Part shown: positions 43,851 through 56,147 of the stretch, piece after piece
Position numbering within the stretch: position 1 is the stretch's first letter
Layout: every line of letters begins with the position of its first letter
Source of the DNA: Saturnia japonica
Lineage: Eukaryota; Arthropoda; Insecta; Lepidoptera; Saturniidae
Assembly: GCA_033032175.1 (NCBI GenBank)
Contig: CM065328.1
Coordinates: 5,890,690 to 5,954,689, forward strand
Length of the DNA: 64,000 nucleotides
Reading direction: 5' to 3'
The notes under the pieces: generated by a model
Told to the model about the DNA's origin: nothing
Database searches by the model: none
What the model saw: the letters and a program-made list of their open reading frames with translations, nothing else
Made by a program: the position numbers and the translations under genes

Positions 43851-44590
43851 GATTAATTTACTTTCGCCAATACCTATAGGTACTGTACTGTTTACTTTCT
43901 CGTGATTTATAATAACTAGCGCTATGTACAAAAACCGGGATTTAATTCAAGCGTTTTAATTCAAACATTAATTAAAGTTCTAAATACATACATTAATTTG
44001 TCAATGGAAAATACTGAAAAAGAACTAAATATTATTTCGAGTTAAAATTCTATAGAACATGGTAACTTTTCTAGGATATAATGGATATGATTTATATATT
44101 AAAAATATATAAATGAATTTATAGTTTTAAATATTAGTAACAAATAGATATATTAATACTAGTATCAGCTTGGAAATATCATAGAAATGGGCAAATATCT
44201 CTTTCCTAGGAAAAGTCGGAGCTTAATTTCCACCGCGCCAATTTAAGACACTACAAATATTTTTTTTAATTTAGAAATAAACTAAGAATAGTTGACGAGG
44301 AAAGACAGTTGCTAAGAGAAGAGGAAAATTGTTTGTATACGTGTTCTTTTAAACAATCCTGGAAGGAATAACTAAAGGAAAGCGAGCAAGAGGAAGCCCT
44401 AGACGAAGCCTTTTGCAAAATATGTAGGATAAAGTGGGAGTCGTTCATATCAAGAGATCAAAAGAAAGGCAGAGGATAGAGAATAGTGACAACCGTTACA
44501 ACCGACAAGAGCTGAATCCTTAAATGAAAGAAGAATTAAACTTCTTTAAACCTCCTACCCCACTTTAGTAATAAAGCAAATATACACCAG
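43851..44590. other. AT-rich noncoding stretch
   Basis: No gene or repeat named. The text at 44280-44470 resembles decayed LINE sequence (GGAAAGCGAGCAAGAGGAAG, like a GKRARGR stretch in plus), too short to assign. Confidence 0.35.
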
Positions 44591-44593
44591 CTA

Positions 44594-44900
44594 ATCCTGC
44601 CTCATTAGCCTAGTGGTCTTGAGTGCGACTGCTATACTTGGGATTCTGGGTTCGATTCTCAGGTCGAGCAAAATGTTCTCGGGTTTTTCTAAGAAATTCT
44701 TAGTAGCAGCTTGGAGTTTGGCTTTTATACCCGATTAATTGCTATAGGCCAGGCACCTAAAAAACATATACACGACAAATTGCGGGTATACATTACTGCA
44801 CCTCTACCTAACCCTTCAAGGATACAGGCGTGATGGCATGTTATGTTATGATCCTGGAAAGGCACAAGCCTAAACGTGCAATTATGACGGGTTTTACATT
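44594..44900 (+). repeat. tRNA-derived SINE, family 3 copy 1
   Basis: A-box region TTAGCCTAGTGGTCTTGAGT, B-box GGTTCGATTCTC at 44650-44661, then a body ending CCTAACCCTTCAAGGATACA, GGCGTGATGGCATGTTATGT. The last part is shared with 61195-61256. A TATGTTATG tail of this kind is typical of lepidopteran SINEs. Confidence 0.75.
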
Positions 44901-44913
44901 TGATATATGGTTG

Positions 44914-45262
44914 TCAAAATCCAGTCTGACACGACTGTCGTGTATAATAAAGCTTGTGAGTATCCCAATGCTGTGCACAGGTTCTTCCTAAGGGAAAGTG
45001 TGAACTTAACCACCACAGAAGCCCATCAGAAATCCACAGTTTTATATTTTCCACATACATCAATACTGCAAGAACATTTCTTAAGCATTCAGGTTTCTTC
45101 ACGAGATTTTCCTTCACTATCAGCCGATTCCGTTACAAATTTGAATTAGTAATTGTATGCGAATTCCGAAAAGTTAATTGATAAAAGGCAGTGTTCGAAC
45201 CTGTGGACATCGAACCGATATTCTTCGGGTCTAAACCGCCCGACCTCCACGACTTCACCTGT
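44914..45262 (-). repeat. tRNA-derived SINE, family 4, near full length
   Basis: On the minus strand the head reads GTCGTGGAGGTCGGGCGGTT, then ACAGGTTCGAACACTGCC (B box GTTCGAACAC) at 45186-45262, followed by the body GTGAAGGAAAATCTCGTGAA, GAAACCTGAATGCTTAAG. The body phrase on eggs of AAACCTGCATG type is one I know from lepidopteran SINEs. About 350 bp. Overlapping small frames on both strands are chance. Confidence 0.7.
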
Positions 45263-47635
45263 CACTTCAACTGTTATGTCCCATCCAGTAATACTAATTT
45301 CATTGCACTTTTGAAATGTCTGCCAAATCCGAAAAATCTTTGCTTTAATCAATTAATTTAATCGGTAATTGACCTCCACTAGTCTAACGGCCGTTTTGAA
45401 TAACCTATCAACCCGTTGGTTTAGTTACTAAAGATAGACAAATATGACCTTTTGTCCTTACTTTTTGTTCAATAACCTATCAATAGATTGGTTTTTCGTA
45501 TCTACATAATCTTTATCCATATCATATAGCTTGAATAGATAAGAGAGAAGCTGATATCTATATTAAGGTACAGATAGTACTTATTACAAACATGTACTAA
45601 TCGGGGATAATAAACTCAGATATGTTATTGAAAACGGCCGATAACCATTCGATCACCAAAATTTTGTCTAATGTAAGTTGAAGTAAAAGAATATTTCTCT
45701 TTATAACAGAAATACAAAACATTTATTTTCTTTATTCCTTCACATTACGCTTCATTTTTATTCCCCACTAAGACTTCAGGTCTCACTAAATAAACGTTGA
45801 AAGCTTTTTAACGGTAAATAAAGATTGACAAATGACAGAAAAAGAGATTTATTGGTGAAAATATATCAATAAAACGGTTTCCCGCCAGTGAGAGCACGTA
45901 GGCTTGTTAGATACACACAGTCATGCGGATTGACCAGTGAATGTACCATTTATTTGAAGTATAAGCTTCTTTAGTATCTTTGTGATTTAAAACTCTATGA
46001 AACGAAAAAGCGTAACTAAAAAGAGACAATTACATATTTATAGGATTCAGCTTGCTAGAGAATAAAATAGAATACATTATAGTATAATGTATAAAGATTA
46101 TACAATGTTTCATATTATCTCAGTCTTCTCGTGGTGTGTGTGCTACGTTCTACGTATTACAAAGCTTTTAGGAAAGGGCGTTATAGCCAGCGTGGTGTAT
46201 TGTTCACTGTATCGTTTATGTGAATATTTTTATGTGTGCTGAAGATTTCACTTCTACCGCTTGTGAACTAAATGCGTGGATTTGATACCAATTTCATAAC
46301 TATTACTGGTACGAAGTGTTGTTTTCATAGTAAAAACCTGGTTTCTAATTGGCTATTTAAAATCCGGCGAACTCTACTATGGGTTAATAAGTGTTTCAAA
46401 ATCTGTTAGCGCAATATTTCAATTTTGCGATATTTGCTGATATACAAACTGCTCTTACATTTGCACCGATTGTCTAAGTTTATGCATTATAAATAATAGT
46501 AAAAACCTTAGACGTCAGGAAGGTTGTTTACAACTTTAAAGTAATTTAATTTTTTTGTAAAAAAAACTGCTTAACATCGCATAATAATTAAGCTAGTAGA
46601 AAACCTTTGTTAAGTTCGTTTGTGTAACAATGCAAACCACAAGTATTAATTCTACCCCCAAAAGTCCAGTCTAAAGAGGATGGTTGGCGAAATGCACATG
46701 CATACAAGCAGTTTTAACTTAATTATCAGGACTAATAGCCTATCTGAGTCAAAGTTCGAAGGTAAGGCAGTTATGTTTGAGGTTGCTAAAGATACTCGTA
46801 TTTTGTAATCACCACTTAAAATCAGTCGAACTACATACTTGTTTGTATATATCTCTAAGAACTTTCATTATGGTCGCCATACGATTTTACGTTAGTTACA
46901 CACCATCAGATGAGCCGCATGCTTGTTTACCATCTAACTTGTATAGAAAAAAAAACTCATATACATCAATATCCATTTTTATATATTTTATAGATATAAT
47001 AAATAGAAAATGCCAATGCAATATCACTATTAGTAACAACCTAAATTATTAAAAAGTAAACAAAAAAGCTCGAATGCAACAAAATCACTTGACTAATAAT
47101 AAAAAAAATATTATTTAGTTCAATATTATATAGTCCCAAATATTATATAGCCTATGCCACTCCCACAATTAAGACGAATCTAACAACATCCCGTATGCTA
47201 AAATACACCAAGCCGTTTAGGCTACAGGGTGTGCCAAAAAATACACATAAATACTCAAAAAACACTTTTTTGTAGTCGGGTAAAAATAGCGGTGCATATC
47301 AAGTCATTGATACTAATTTATTATATTAATTCAGTACATTATATTATATATTCTGTTGATGTTGTATCTATTAAACACTTTACTGTATTACTCATAATTC
47401 CATTCAAACACTTGCCTCAGGATGATCTTTGAGTGTTCTCTGTTTATAATGACAGTGTGTATCAGCTATATCCAATATGTGATTGATCGACACACACTTG
47501 CTTATCACGCTTAACAGCTTTTGATATGTTATAAAAACGAGAAAATCTGTCATGTAATATTATTTAAAATCTCGGTATGTATTTTTTTAAATTCTTTAAA
47601 GGTTTAGAGTTTACCCATAATATCACTTGAATTAA
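45263..47635. other. AT-rich noncoding stretch
   Basis: No supported gene. The 91-residue plus frame at 46777-47052 contains a fragment of the repeat phrase CACCATCAGATGAGCCGCAT and is not coding. No other element was recognised. Confidence 0.45.
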
Positions 47636-47912
47636 GGTTAGGATGTAGCTCAAGATGGTAACACGCTAATCCTAGAGGGAAGACTGGCTCTGAAGTGTAG
47701 CTACTGGAACACACCTAGAGGTGCTTAGTGACAGATTTTCAACTCGAGGGTGGTAGCTAGCCAGGCGGGCACACGAAAAAGCCCTACCTACCACCATGCT
47801 ATGATTTATCACAATATTTTCCTTCACCGAAAGCTCGGGCTTATTGCAGCGATTCGAACTCACGTCAATCGATACGGTGCTCGTACACGCTATCACTGAA
47901 CCATCATTGCTT
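47636..47912 (-). repeat. tRNA-derived SINE, family 2, full copy
   Basis: On the minus strand: ATGGTTCAGTGATAGCGTGT (A box), GTGAGTTCGAATCGCTGC (B box), GTAGGTAGGG, CTAGCTACCACCCTCGAG, TGAAAATCTGTCACTAAGCA and GCGTGTTACCATCTTGAGC. Same order as 33672-33930. The minus frame 47672-47896 lies within it. Confidence 0.78.
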
Positions 47913-49526
47913 CAATATAAATTTTTATTGCAATTAAAATGGATTTAAATATAATTTGTTTCCTATTACTACACAAATCGTAACGTTTTAAACACAGCAC
48001 GACGCATTTATTGACATATTTACCATTATTTCTATACAAACCATAGGAACATTAAAGAGCTTCATATATCGTTTTGGTATGAAAGCAGATTAATTTATTT
48101 ATTGTATTTATAAAACCGCGAACAAAAACCGTTTTACAAAGTAAAGTAAATCTAGGTTTTCGCCAACGAATGAGTTTATTGCTAAAGTTGAATGTTTCTT
48201 ACGAGGTTTCGACTTTACGTATTTCCCACGGGACTAAAAAATTGGACTGACGTGAGACTATACAATAGTAGATACACTGGTTGGTCTACCAGAAAATTAA
48301 TTGGGTGTGTATACTTAAATACTTATGTACCCGCGTTACACGTTGCACTTCTTTTTACCTGATCAAAATGACTTTTAATTTACATGAAAGAAATTTATTA
48401 AAATAAAACTATTAAACGAAAAAAAAAAAATTTATTTCTAGATTAGCAAACCCGGCCACAAGTTGCTGTGCCGTTTCGAAGTTCATAAGGAACATTAATA
48501 CAATCGCTACCAAACTTTACAGGATCAGCCGCTGGGCTAATATGAAGACTGTCTACAAAAATCAACCACTCCAGCCGTTGTAGAGTCCACAGGGAACATA
48601 CAAAAATTGATTTTCATATAAACGAATACGAAGAAGGTAACACTGATACGAAATGATATCATCATTAAAACTTGCCATGTTAGAAATCACATAGGTATCA
48701 ATGAAAGTGAGAAACTATTTTATAAAAGAAGGTACGTTCCTACACTTTAATGAAAAGAACTCCTATGGAATGTGGCACCCGCTAGACCTGAGCTCTTTTA
48801 TTAGTAACATCGATTACCCCGAACGTCGTTTCTACCGAACTTGGCCCCTTTTTAATTCACATTTATGTTTTTGTTCGGGTATTATGTTACAGGATACCTT
48901 TCCAGTCAAATTAAGCTTGACATGTAATTTTATCTCCCATTAGCGAGGCTCTCTCAGATGTAAAGATTTAGGGTAAAAAGATAAAATACTTTTCTAATTA
49001 TTTGCAAAAACACATTACCTTTGAAAATCATTTTAAATTGAAATTTTAAAGGTTAATTATAAGATATAAAATGTGTACATTTTATTCACATTCGTTTATG
49101 AGACATTTAAATAAGCCCACAAAACAGCACATATCCAAATTCAAAGCACAAAGCTCGTATTAAAGATAACAATACAATAAATTTGTACACAGAAAGTGAT
49201 AAAATCTGTAACATAATTGTATACTGGGTCACGTTTTTCGTTGGTTTCACTCAAATCGAGTGAAATACTACTGTGACGGTGTGACCGAACTTGTATTATT
49301 TAATTTTGGAAATAGTTGTCGCAAACATTTGTACCAACTGTATTTCTTTCTAGTTTGATCAATAAATACGTCGAAGTTTTTGGTATGTAGATTAAGTTGG
49401 GTTTTAGTGAAATTTATACAGGATAAGAATGAATAATACATGGGCTAAAAGTTTCTTGGGGTAAACTTGTTTAATATAAACAGAAATTTTCACTTCTATA
49501 CACATATTATTTCATGTGTTTAGGTA
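47913..49526. other. Noncoding stretch
   Basis: 48440-48600 and 48700-48960 are less AT-rich and read like decayed repeats (GAACGTCGTTTCTACCGAAC). The 80-residue plus frame at 48701-48943 has no domain. No splice-bounded exon was found. Confidence 0.4.
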
Positions 49527-50100
49527 TTCTGTCTGTCTGTATACGTTCTTTTTAGGCGAAAACCACTTTTGAGGCCATGTTAGTTACCGAGATAAAAGTA
49601 TTTTATGATTTAAGTCAGGTTATAAACTATCTGCTTGCCAAATTTCATCGAAATCGGTTTAGCCGTTTTTGTGTGATTGAATAACAAAAATCATATCTTA
49701 CACATTTATGAAATTAACAGGATAGTAGAATACAACTGTATATTATTGTAATTAAAGTTACCGTTTAATAATCCTGTTGGCTGTCGATGTATATAAATAT
49801 TATAATTTAATGTAGATAGTAAACTTTACTTAATTTGTCACTTAGAACATAGATATTAAAGAGAAACGACAAAAAAAGTAAATCATAATTCACTAACGAA
49901 AATAAACTAAACACAAATATAAATCGATAACAGTCTATAATCGATTTCATTTACTGATATATGAAGTATGCTATGTGATAATCTAGATTAAAAGCGAGCT
50001 GTGTACCAAATTTCATCCAAATCGATCCAGTCCGTTTTGTGTGACTGAATATCAAACATTCAAACACGCAAACATAAACACTTTAAGTAGGATTATGGAT
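49527..50100 (+). repeat. Two retroelement-like tails in tandem
   Basis: 49527-49725 (GTCTGTCTGTATACG, GCCAAATTTCATCGAAATCG, GGTTTAGCCGTTTTTGTGTG) and 49905-50100 (GTACCAAATTTCATCCAAATC, TTTTGTGTGACTGAATATC, AGGATTATGGAT) are two copies of the tail seen at 3185-3370, both in plus orientation. Confidence 0.55.
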
Positions 50101-50689
50101 ATGTTATACAAATTGTAGTAAAAGAGATATATAGTTACAGAATCTTCTTCAAATGTAAGTATAGCCGAATAAGATGAAAATAATATTGAACACAATGAAA
50201 AGATTATGAGTAAAATCTGTCTACATTATAACTTTCCTCGCAAGATTGTTGTGGCTCATTATTGTTGAGCATTCGTTTCTTTTTGTGTATTTTCACAACA
50301 TTATTTTAGGAACGGGACCTCTCGAGCCTTCACTCAAATTATGATGAGTATCTTTTACTAAATATATACTTACTGTTTGTTTATAATACCTTTTTTATTA
50401 TTAACACGCTTTTATTATTAGCTTCACCTGTATGTATGTATGTATGTATGTAACCGACCCCTTTGAGCTCGATTTTGTCCTACTTTGAACGATCAGATTT
50501 AATTCAAACTTTGCACACTTGTCAAAAGTCGATGACAATGCAATAATCCGATCAAAGCATCCGATTATCCTAATTAGATTCGGCAGGATTCATTAATTTC
50601 TTTCCGCATTCTTTGCATGCGAGTAAGAGAGATAGAGCTAGCGCGCGAACTACGCATGCGTGCAGTTCCACACTTACTCTTTCGGGCAT
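50101..50689. other. Noncoding leader of the Helitron fragment
   Basis: A (TATG)5 run at 50432-50451 is followed by repeat-like sequence to 50600 (AACCGACCCCTTTGAGCTCG) and the CpG-bearing GAGATAGAGCTAGCGCGCGA at 50630-50650. Probably parts of one element with the helicase end that follows. Confidence 0.4.
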
Positions 50690-50891
50690 GCAAGGTTGTA
50701 CAGTTGATCATGCAGTCATTTATTTGGGTCCGCGATTGTTTGCTGCTGGACAAGCTTATGTGGCACTTAGTCGTGGAAGATCCTTGGACGGTATACGAAT
50801 TGAAGAACTTGATTGCTCAAAATTAACAGGAAGAACTCCATGTAACAGTGAAGCATTGAATGAAATGATTCGATTAGGAGATAAACCATAA
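50690..50891 (+). pseudogene. Helitron PIF1-like helicase, C-terminal end
   Basis: The frame reads MQGCTVDHAVIYLG, AAGQAYVALSRGRSLDGIRI and ELDCSKLTGRTPCN to a stop at 50889-50891. The AYVALSR.RSL.G motif is helicase motif VI of PIF1-like proteins, here in the form used by Helitron Rep/Hel proteins. Everything upstream of QGCT is unrelated, so only about 65 of some 1400 residues remain. Terminal TC and CTRR ends of a Helitron were not found. Confidence 0.8.
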
Positions 50892-51227
50892 AATCTACAA
50901 TCAGTCACAGAGTGAAAATTCACACTCATCCTCATTCTGAGTGCCGCCAACAGATTCGCTCCTATGATTATAATATTTTGTAGAGTGATTACGGATTGAA
51001 AATTCCATACTCAAGCATTAATGTGACTGACTGTATATGTAAATAAAGTTGCACCTCTATGTGTCTCGCTGTTTATATTGGCATCATAGAAATCTTTGAA
51101 TATGTGTTCTTAACCAAGATACAATCGGAACACATTTGTACATATTAAGGGCGGTTGATAGTTAGCAAATCGAACTAAATAATTTATAGTTTAAAAAATT
51201 TAACTAAAAAATGAAAAATAAATAATA
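50892..51227. other. Noncoding, Helitron flank and palindrome flank
   Basis: 51030-51050 has AATAAAG. 51155-51227 is A-rich and weakly continues the inverted repeat that follows. Confidence 0.4.
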
Positions 51228-51586
51228 ATTTAAAAAAACTAAAAAAAATACGCTTTCATAAAAAATCCAACTAAAAAACAGAAAATAAAATTTAATAAAT
51301 TTGATTAAGTACAGTGTAAAAAAAAATGAATGTACATTATTGTAAAAAAAGCGTGGGGTGCATAGTGTCAATAATTATAAACATTTTATTGACAGATAAT
51401 GAGTAGAAGAATCATCACTTCGATAATATAATATCTTAAAAAGCGCTTTGAATACACCCCACGCTTTTTTTACAATAATGTACATTCATTTTTTTTTACA
51501 CTGTACTTAATCAAATTTATTAAATTTTACTTTCTGTTTTTTAGTTGGATTTTTTATGAAAGCGTGTATTTTTTAGTTTTTTTAAA
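51228..51586. repeat. Near-perfect long palindrome (133-bp arms, 94-bp loop)
   Basis: Left arm 51228-51360 and right arm 51455-51586 are inverse copies; by eye only about three mismatches. Arms contain CGCTTTCATAAAAAATCCAA, TTTGATTAAGTACAGTG, AATGTACATTATTG and GCGTGGGGTG at the inner edge. The loop itself has a GTCAATAA/TTATTGAC stem. No coding frame. It looks like a foldback element or MITE with long inverted ends. RNA from either strand would fold into a long hairpin. Confidence 0.9.
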
Positions 51587-51706
51587 CTATTTTTTTTTAA
51601 CTAAACTTTTAACCATTGTTCCCAAACAATTTGTATTTTATAGTACCTACTGAACATTATAAATAAAAAGTAACTGACTCGTGTGAATATATCGCATTTT
51701 ATAGAA

Positions 51707-51800
51707 TGTAAACAATCTAACAACTGTCTTAGATTGATTGTTAATAGATGGCGCCTTAAATATATTTTCATTAGTATTGACAGATCGCATTCCAAATGAA
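51707..51800 (-). repeat. Dispersed repeat J, minus-strand copy
   Basis: In antisense it reads GCGATCTGTCAATACTAATG, AAAATATATTTAAGG, CGCCATCTATTAACAATC, GTTGTTAGATTG, aligned in order with 62031-62125 and 10597-10705. Confidence 0.4.
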
Positions 51801-51868
51801 AATGTTTTTTTTTTTAACCAAAACATTGATTTTAAACCATTTGTCTAAGTCTACACATATGCTTTAAC

Positions 51869-52000
51869 AGGTAGTGCTTGCAGTGGTAGTAAGCCCTACT
51901 ATTGAGTCAAGAGGTCGCGGGTTCGATTTCCACATACGATTGGCATTTCTATTAGCATAATTGTCAATCCTCTGTGCTCGATGTCTTATAAACAAAAAAA
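51869..52000 (+). repeat. tRNA-derived SINE, family 1 copy 2
   Basis: GCAGTGGTAGTAAGCCCTAC (A-box region) and GCGGGTTCGATTTCC (B box, 51918-51932), then CACATACGATTGGC, matching the copy at 8676. The B box is better preserved here. Confidence 0.65.
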
Positions 52001-55000
52001 GAAAAACACCTATCTAAATAAACTTGAATGTAAAATATTATCTAAATGCAAAGTTTCATGGAAAGCCGTTTCTGAGAAACCAATTATACATATAGTATAT
52101 GTGGGATAATAGGGCATCATAGCGCGGCACCATTTTAGAATTAAGGTCTAAGTGAACAGTCTGGCAAGACAGCAGAAATGAATGGGTGAAGGATGTCAAT
52201 AAATTGTCGATGACGATTAATTATAAAGATTTATAAAACATTAAAATAAGTTAATATGCAGGTTTCTTTATTCTGAACACACCAAAACACATCCCACATA
52301 TATATATATATACAAGAATTGCTCACTTAATATAATAAGACATATGTCAGAAATTTAGTTACTATAGTACAAGCTTTGCTTAGTTTGGAATTAAATGATC
52401 GTGAGTGAAATTTAGTCTCCATATTTACATATTATGATGTCTAAATCATTAATTTTTATGAAGAATTAAAGGAGCTATGGCGTTGTCAGGAAAATAATAT
52501 AATATGTGTATACCTACTCTATGATTCTATCAACATGCTACCAAGAGAATAAATTTACAAATAAGCATAAGCAGAAATCAATGTTAATATCGGTCCCACA
52601 TTGAGGCAAAAGTAGATTGTTTTTTTCCATGTATGTTTTATATACTGAAGCTTTTTACTTAATAAGACTGACATATACCATAGCAATATTCATATTCTGA
52701 ATAGAGCGTCGTAAGCAAGTTTTTACCGATAATATTTTATGATATAACCGAGTCCCTTAGAGTAATTGTTTTAATATATTTGATGTTTTATTTTATTGTA
52801 GCACTGCAAAGTGACGACACTGTGTCTGATGGTATGCACAGTACAATCCAACAACAACGGAGACCAGGTCGTCGCTGTAGTGCCTAAGACAGCAGGCGGA
52901 TAAAGTCTGGCTGATAGAGTTTTTAGCGGTTTCTTGAAGTAATATGTCGTGGTTTTTATTTTTAATTCATTAACTTAGGTGTTTGACCCTATATTATGTA
53001 ATATTAGTGTCATTTTGCGTGACATAGTTTGGTTGTTGTGCATAAGTGAAGTGTATTATAAATATAAACTAAAGCATGCATTCTGACATGTCTCAAAAAC
53101 TCCCTAGATAGTTGTGACAAGAATGCAACCATCTTGTCAGAAGACCCCACTTCGTATAATTATTAGAAAATTTTACGAAGACTTAAAAACATTGACACTG
53201 GCAAGTGTTTTTTTCGGCGCCAAAATAAGAAGAAGAAGGCTGACTGATCTTGAAATGTGATAAACCAAAAGAGTGTCTGGGGTGGGGTGGTTGCGATCTA
53301 TTCATATACAGATCTCTACCACTCTGTTCGATAAAGAAAGAAATAAAAACTTTTGAAATAGACTTTAGTGATGTGCAAATTATTTTAGGCTTTATTGGAT
53401 TTATGAAGGTTTAGGGGTAATTATGGTTCGACCCTATCTCGAAATATCGGCTTAGAAAAACATCGTCATGATTTTTTTCAATAAAACTTCGGTGGCAAGC
53501 GTCGGCTCGCCTGATGCCACTTACCATAGCATATGAACGCTTGCAACACCAGAGGTACAACTAGCGTGTTACCTACTTTGAACCTTCCTTCCTTAAGGTG
53601 CTCTGGAGACGATAATTAACGCAAGAAAACCATGCTAATTTCATCATGTCGCACTTTTGACACTTAATTTTTCCATATACTAAACTAGTCAAAACCGTAG
53701 TAATAAAAAATTATGTGGGTAATTCACACGTGGTAGAAGTGAAACCTTCACATCTATGTATTTTTTTTAATTCAGAAAATAATCAAATACACACTAATTT
53801 AAAGTTTATGAAAATGTACATACAAGCACTGACAATCATTATTCACAATACCATTATCGTTTAATGCACATTTGACATATCCATGGTAACAACACATATC
53901 AATCAGTAACACAATGTCATATTTGTTATCTAAAAAGTTTTTGTTTCGTGCCTTTTTGGTGAGGTAATAGAATTCATTATTGCGTAGCAAAAAACTTCTT
54001 TTGTACCATTTTACCATTGCCTAAAATTTTCCTATCTCATTTTCTCCCACCTTAAATCTTATGAATTTATGTGTTTGCCTCTTTTTACTGTCGCTTTCGC
54101 TGTTTCGTTTCATCGACTTTCAAATCACAACGACGCTAAAGAAGTTTTCACTTTAAAAAAATACATTATATAAATATGAATGACTTTATATAATTTAGTT
54201 AAAATGTTCCGCAACATAATTTTTTTCATTTAATTCGGAGGATCAGACAATATGGCCCCAAGGAAAACTGACCGCACAGCCTCCGTGTAGCGAGTTTTTC
54301 CCGTACTTAAGTAATAAACACTTAATCTTACCCAAGTGGCTGACTCGACAATAAATTCCTAAGGCTCAGAGATAATATAAGGTCTCCTTTTAATCTAGAG
54401 AAAAAAATACGGTTCCAAGAAGGCTTTACTGTATTAAATTTTTTTAAATGTATTCTTGTGTTTTATTTTATTTATTTTAACTTTGACAACATCATATATA
54501 TATATACTTACTTCATACGCTATATAACTAAATCTATACTTATAATAAAACAGTAAAGTTCAAACCTACAATACCTACAAACAATAATACTACGGGGGCT
54601 TAAAAAATCATGGAGAGAAATTAAAATTTGAACAGTTTTTAAATTTTGTCGTGTCTATCTGTGAATTTGTACGCCAATCACCGAGAAACTACCGCACCGA
54701 ATTTCATGAAATTGTGTATGATTGTAGTTTATAGTCTATAGGTACATTTAGAATGCACTTTGGTTCTGTGGTACTTTACACGTATGGTCATTTGTATAGT
54801 CTAAAAATTGCGTTTCAATTATTTGCATAAAAAACTGAATGTAATTATATTGTGTTTGTAATACTGTAAAACATTTTAAATATAGTCTAAGGGAAGTGAA
54901 AATATACGAAATTGTTTTATCTTCATGTAATATTCAATAGAAATAAACACGAACATTGTATTTTCATGGAGATTTTTCACAATATATTATTTGCAAAAAA

Positions 55001-55017
55001 ATAAACTGAATACTTAC
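52001..55017. other. Noncoding; presumed intron with repeat fragments
   Basis: If the exon at 55018 is real, this is the start of its first intron. It holds repeat pieces at 52018-52095 and 52305-52335 (partners of 15755-15860), repeat E at 52795-52900 and an antisense repeat D piece at 53489-53612. A 72-codon minus frame at 53799-54017 ends in a cysteine-rich DMCCYHGYVKC and NDCQC; no signal peptide, acceptor or homologue is evident, so it is not called. (TA)n lies at 52295-52310 and 54495-54508. Confidence 0.45.
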
Positions 55018-55066
55018 CAATAAAGTGCAAAAGCACGAAGGCCATCGCCGTCCTTAAGAGTGACAT
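55018..55066 (-). CDS. Signal-peptide first coding exon of a secreted or membrane protein (host gene)
   Basis: On the minus strand ATG at 55064-55066 opens MSLLRTAMAFVLLHFIG, a standard signal peptide: short basic n-region, then a hydrophobic core. The exon ends after one base of a Gly codon at a consensus donor, G/GTAAGTA (55011-55017). The ATG context GATCGAAATG is fitting. A start codon, signal core and donor in the right order within 56 bases is unlikely by chance. The rest of the protein is to the left, past a first intron that may be tens of kilobases; I found no exon with the matching phase in this window. The gene cannot be named. Confidence 0.55.
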
Positions 55067-56147
55067 TTCGATCAAAACTCTTCTTTCTTCTTTCTACACT
55101 TTAAATTTTTCAACACAATACACATTTTATGTTTTGATATTATACACTTCATTTAGTTTCTTATGTTTCAAATCATGTTTCTCATCACATTATTCAATCA
55201 CAAATGTTCAAATCGCTTTACTGGTAAAGTATCGAATTAATTACAATATTTAAAAGTAGGTACTAACTAACTAATCTAATTACGAGTAAGTATGACAGAA
55301 CCCTAAGCTAATGTTTTTATTCTTTATAGATTTTCGTTATGACTACAATCTCACCTAATGTTAAATGATGATATAGTCCAAGATGGTGCATGATATGCCT
55401 ACAGATAACTGCCATCTATATAGTAGAGCTGCCGGAATACACCTATATGTGCTTGGCAAGAGGTTTTCATCTTGAGTGTGGTAGCGAGCCAAGCGGGTAT
55501 TAGAAAATGCCATACCAGCATACTATAGTTACATTGCGTTGTTACAAGCGTATTGTAATAGCTACTCCACACTATAGGTATAAATCATAGTTTGATATTC
55601 GTCGCGATTAGATTGCGAGGCGTAGTGCGAACTGTCTTTGACCCACAGTCCCATTGTCTCGCGGTTGGTTCACAGTTGATAGTATAGTTCTCTCCCTAGA
55701 CGTAATTGTTTCTGTGATCAATCTATTATTATACACATTTGCGTAGTATAATCGCGGCTCTAATAAAAATATAAAGCAAATAAAAATCTACAAAAAATGT
55801 TGTGTGTAACCCAGAAATGTCCAATTGTAATTCTTTAGATTAAATTACACACATTTTAATGCAGAGGATTACTAAGGAACGTGCGGGTGTTGAGTCTAGG
55901 CTTGTTCGCGATATTGAAGAGGTTTAAAAACCTACAGAAAATTGGGAACACAACGTGGACCTGTGAAGAATATGCGATTCGACTTCATATTCATGTTTAA
56001 CGCGTTTTTCTCGCCTTCACGCGTGTTTCGTACTCAAGTGTAGAATGACATCGATTCCAATCTATGTCGGTTTTCTTTCTTATAAAAGATACTCGATAAA
56101 TAAATATATTTTTAAATACTACATAATGTTAAACATATTATTCTATT
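55067..56147. other. Gap between two minus-strand host exons, with SINE
   Basis: 55372-55520 is an antisense SINE family 2 fragment (GGTAGCGAGCCAAGCGGGTA, GCCGGAATACACCTATATGT). 55590-55690 is CpG-bearing and unrepeated (CGTCGCGATTAGATTGCGAG, GTCTCGCGG). Lying about 530 bp upstream of the signal-peptide exon on its strand, it is the best place for the promoter or 5' UTR of that gene, though no TATA or initiator is decisive. Confidence 0.45.

Noticed and set aside
43565..43879. 104-residue plus-strand frame
   Set aside because: Lies wholly inside dispersed repeat D, which has no coding role.
44594..45262. Intact tRNA genes
   Set aside because: The pol III boxes belong to SINE heads; no full cloverleaf with an acceptor stem could be drawn here or elsewhere in the window.
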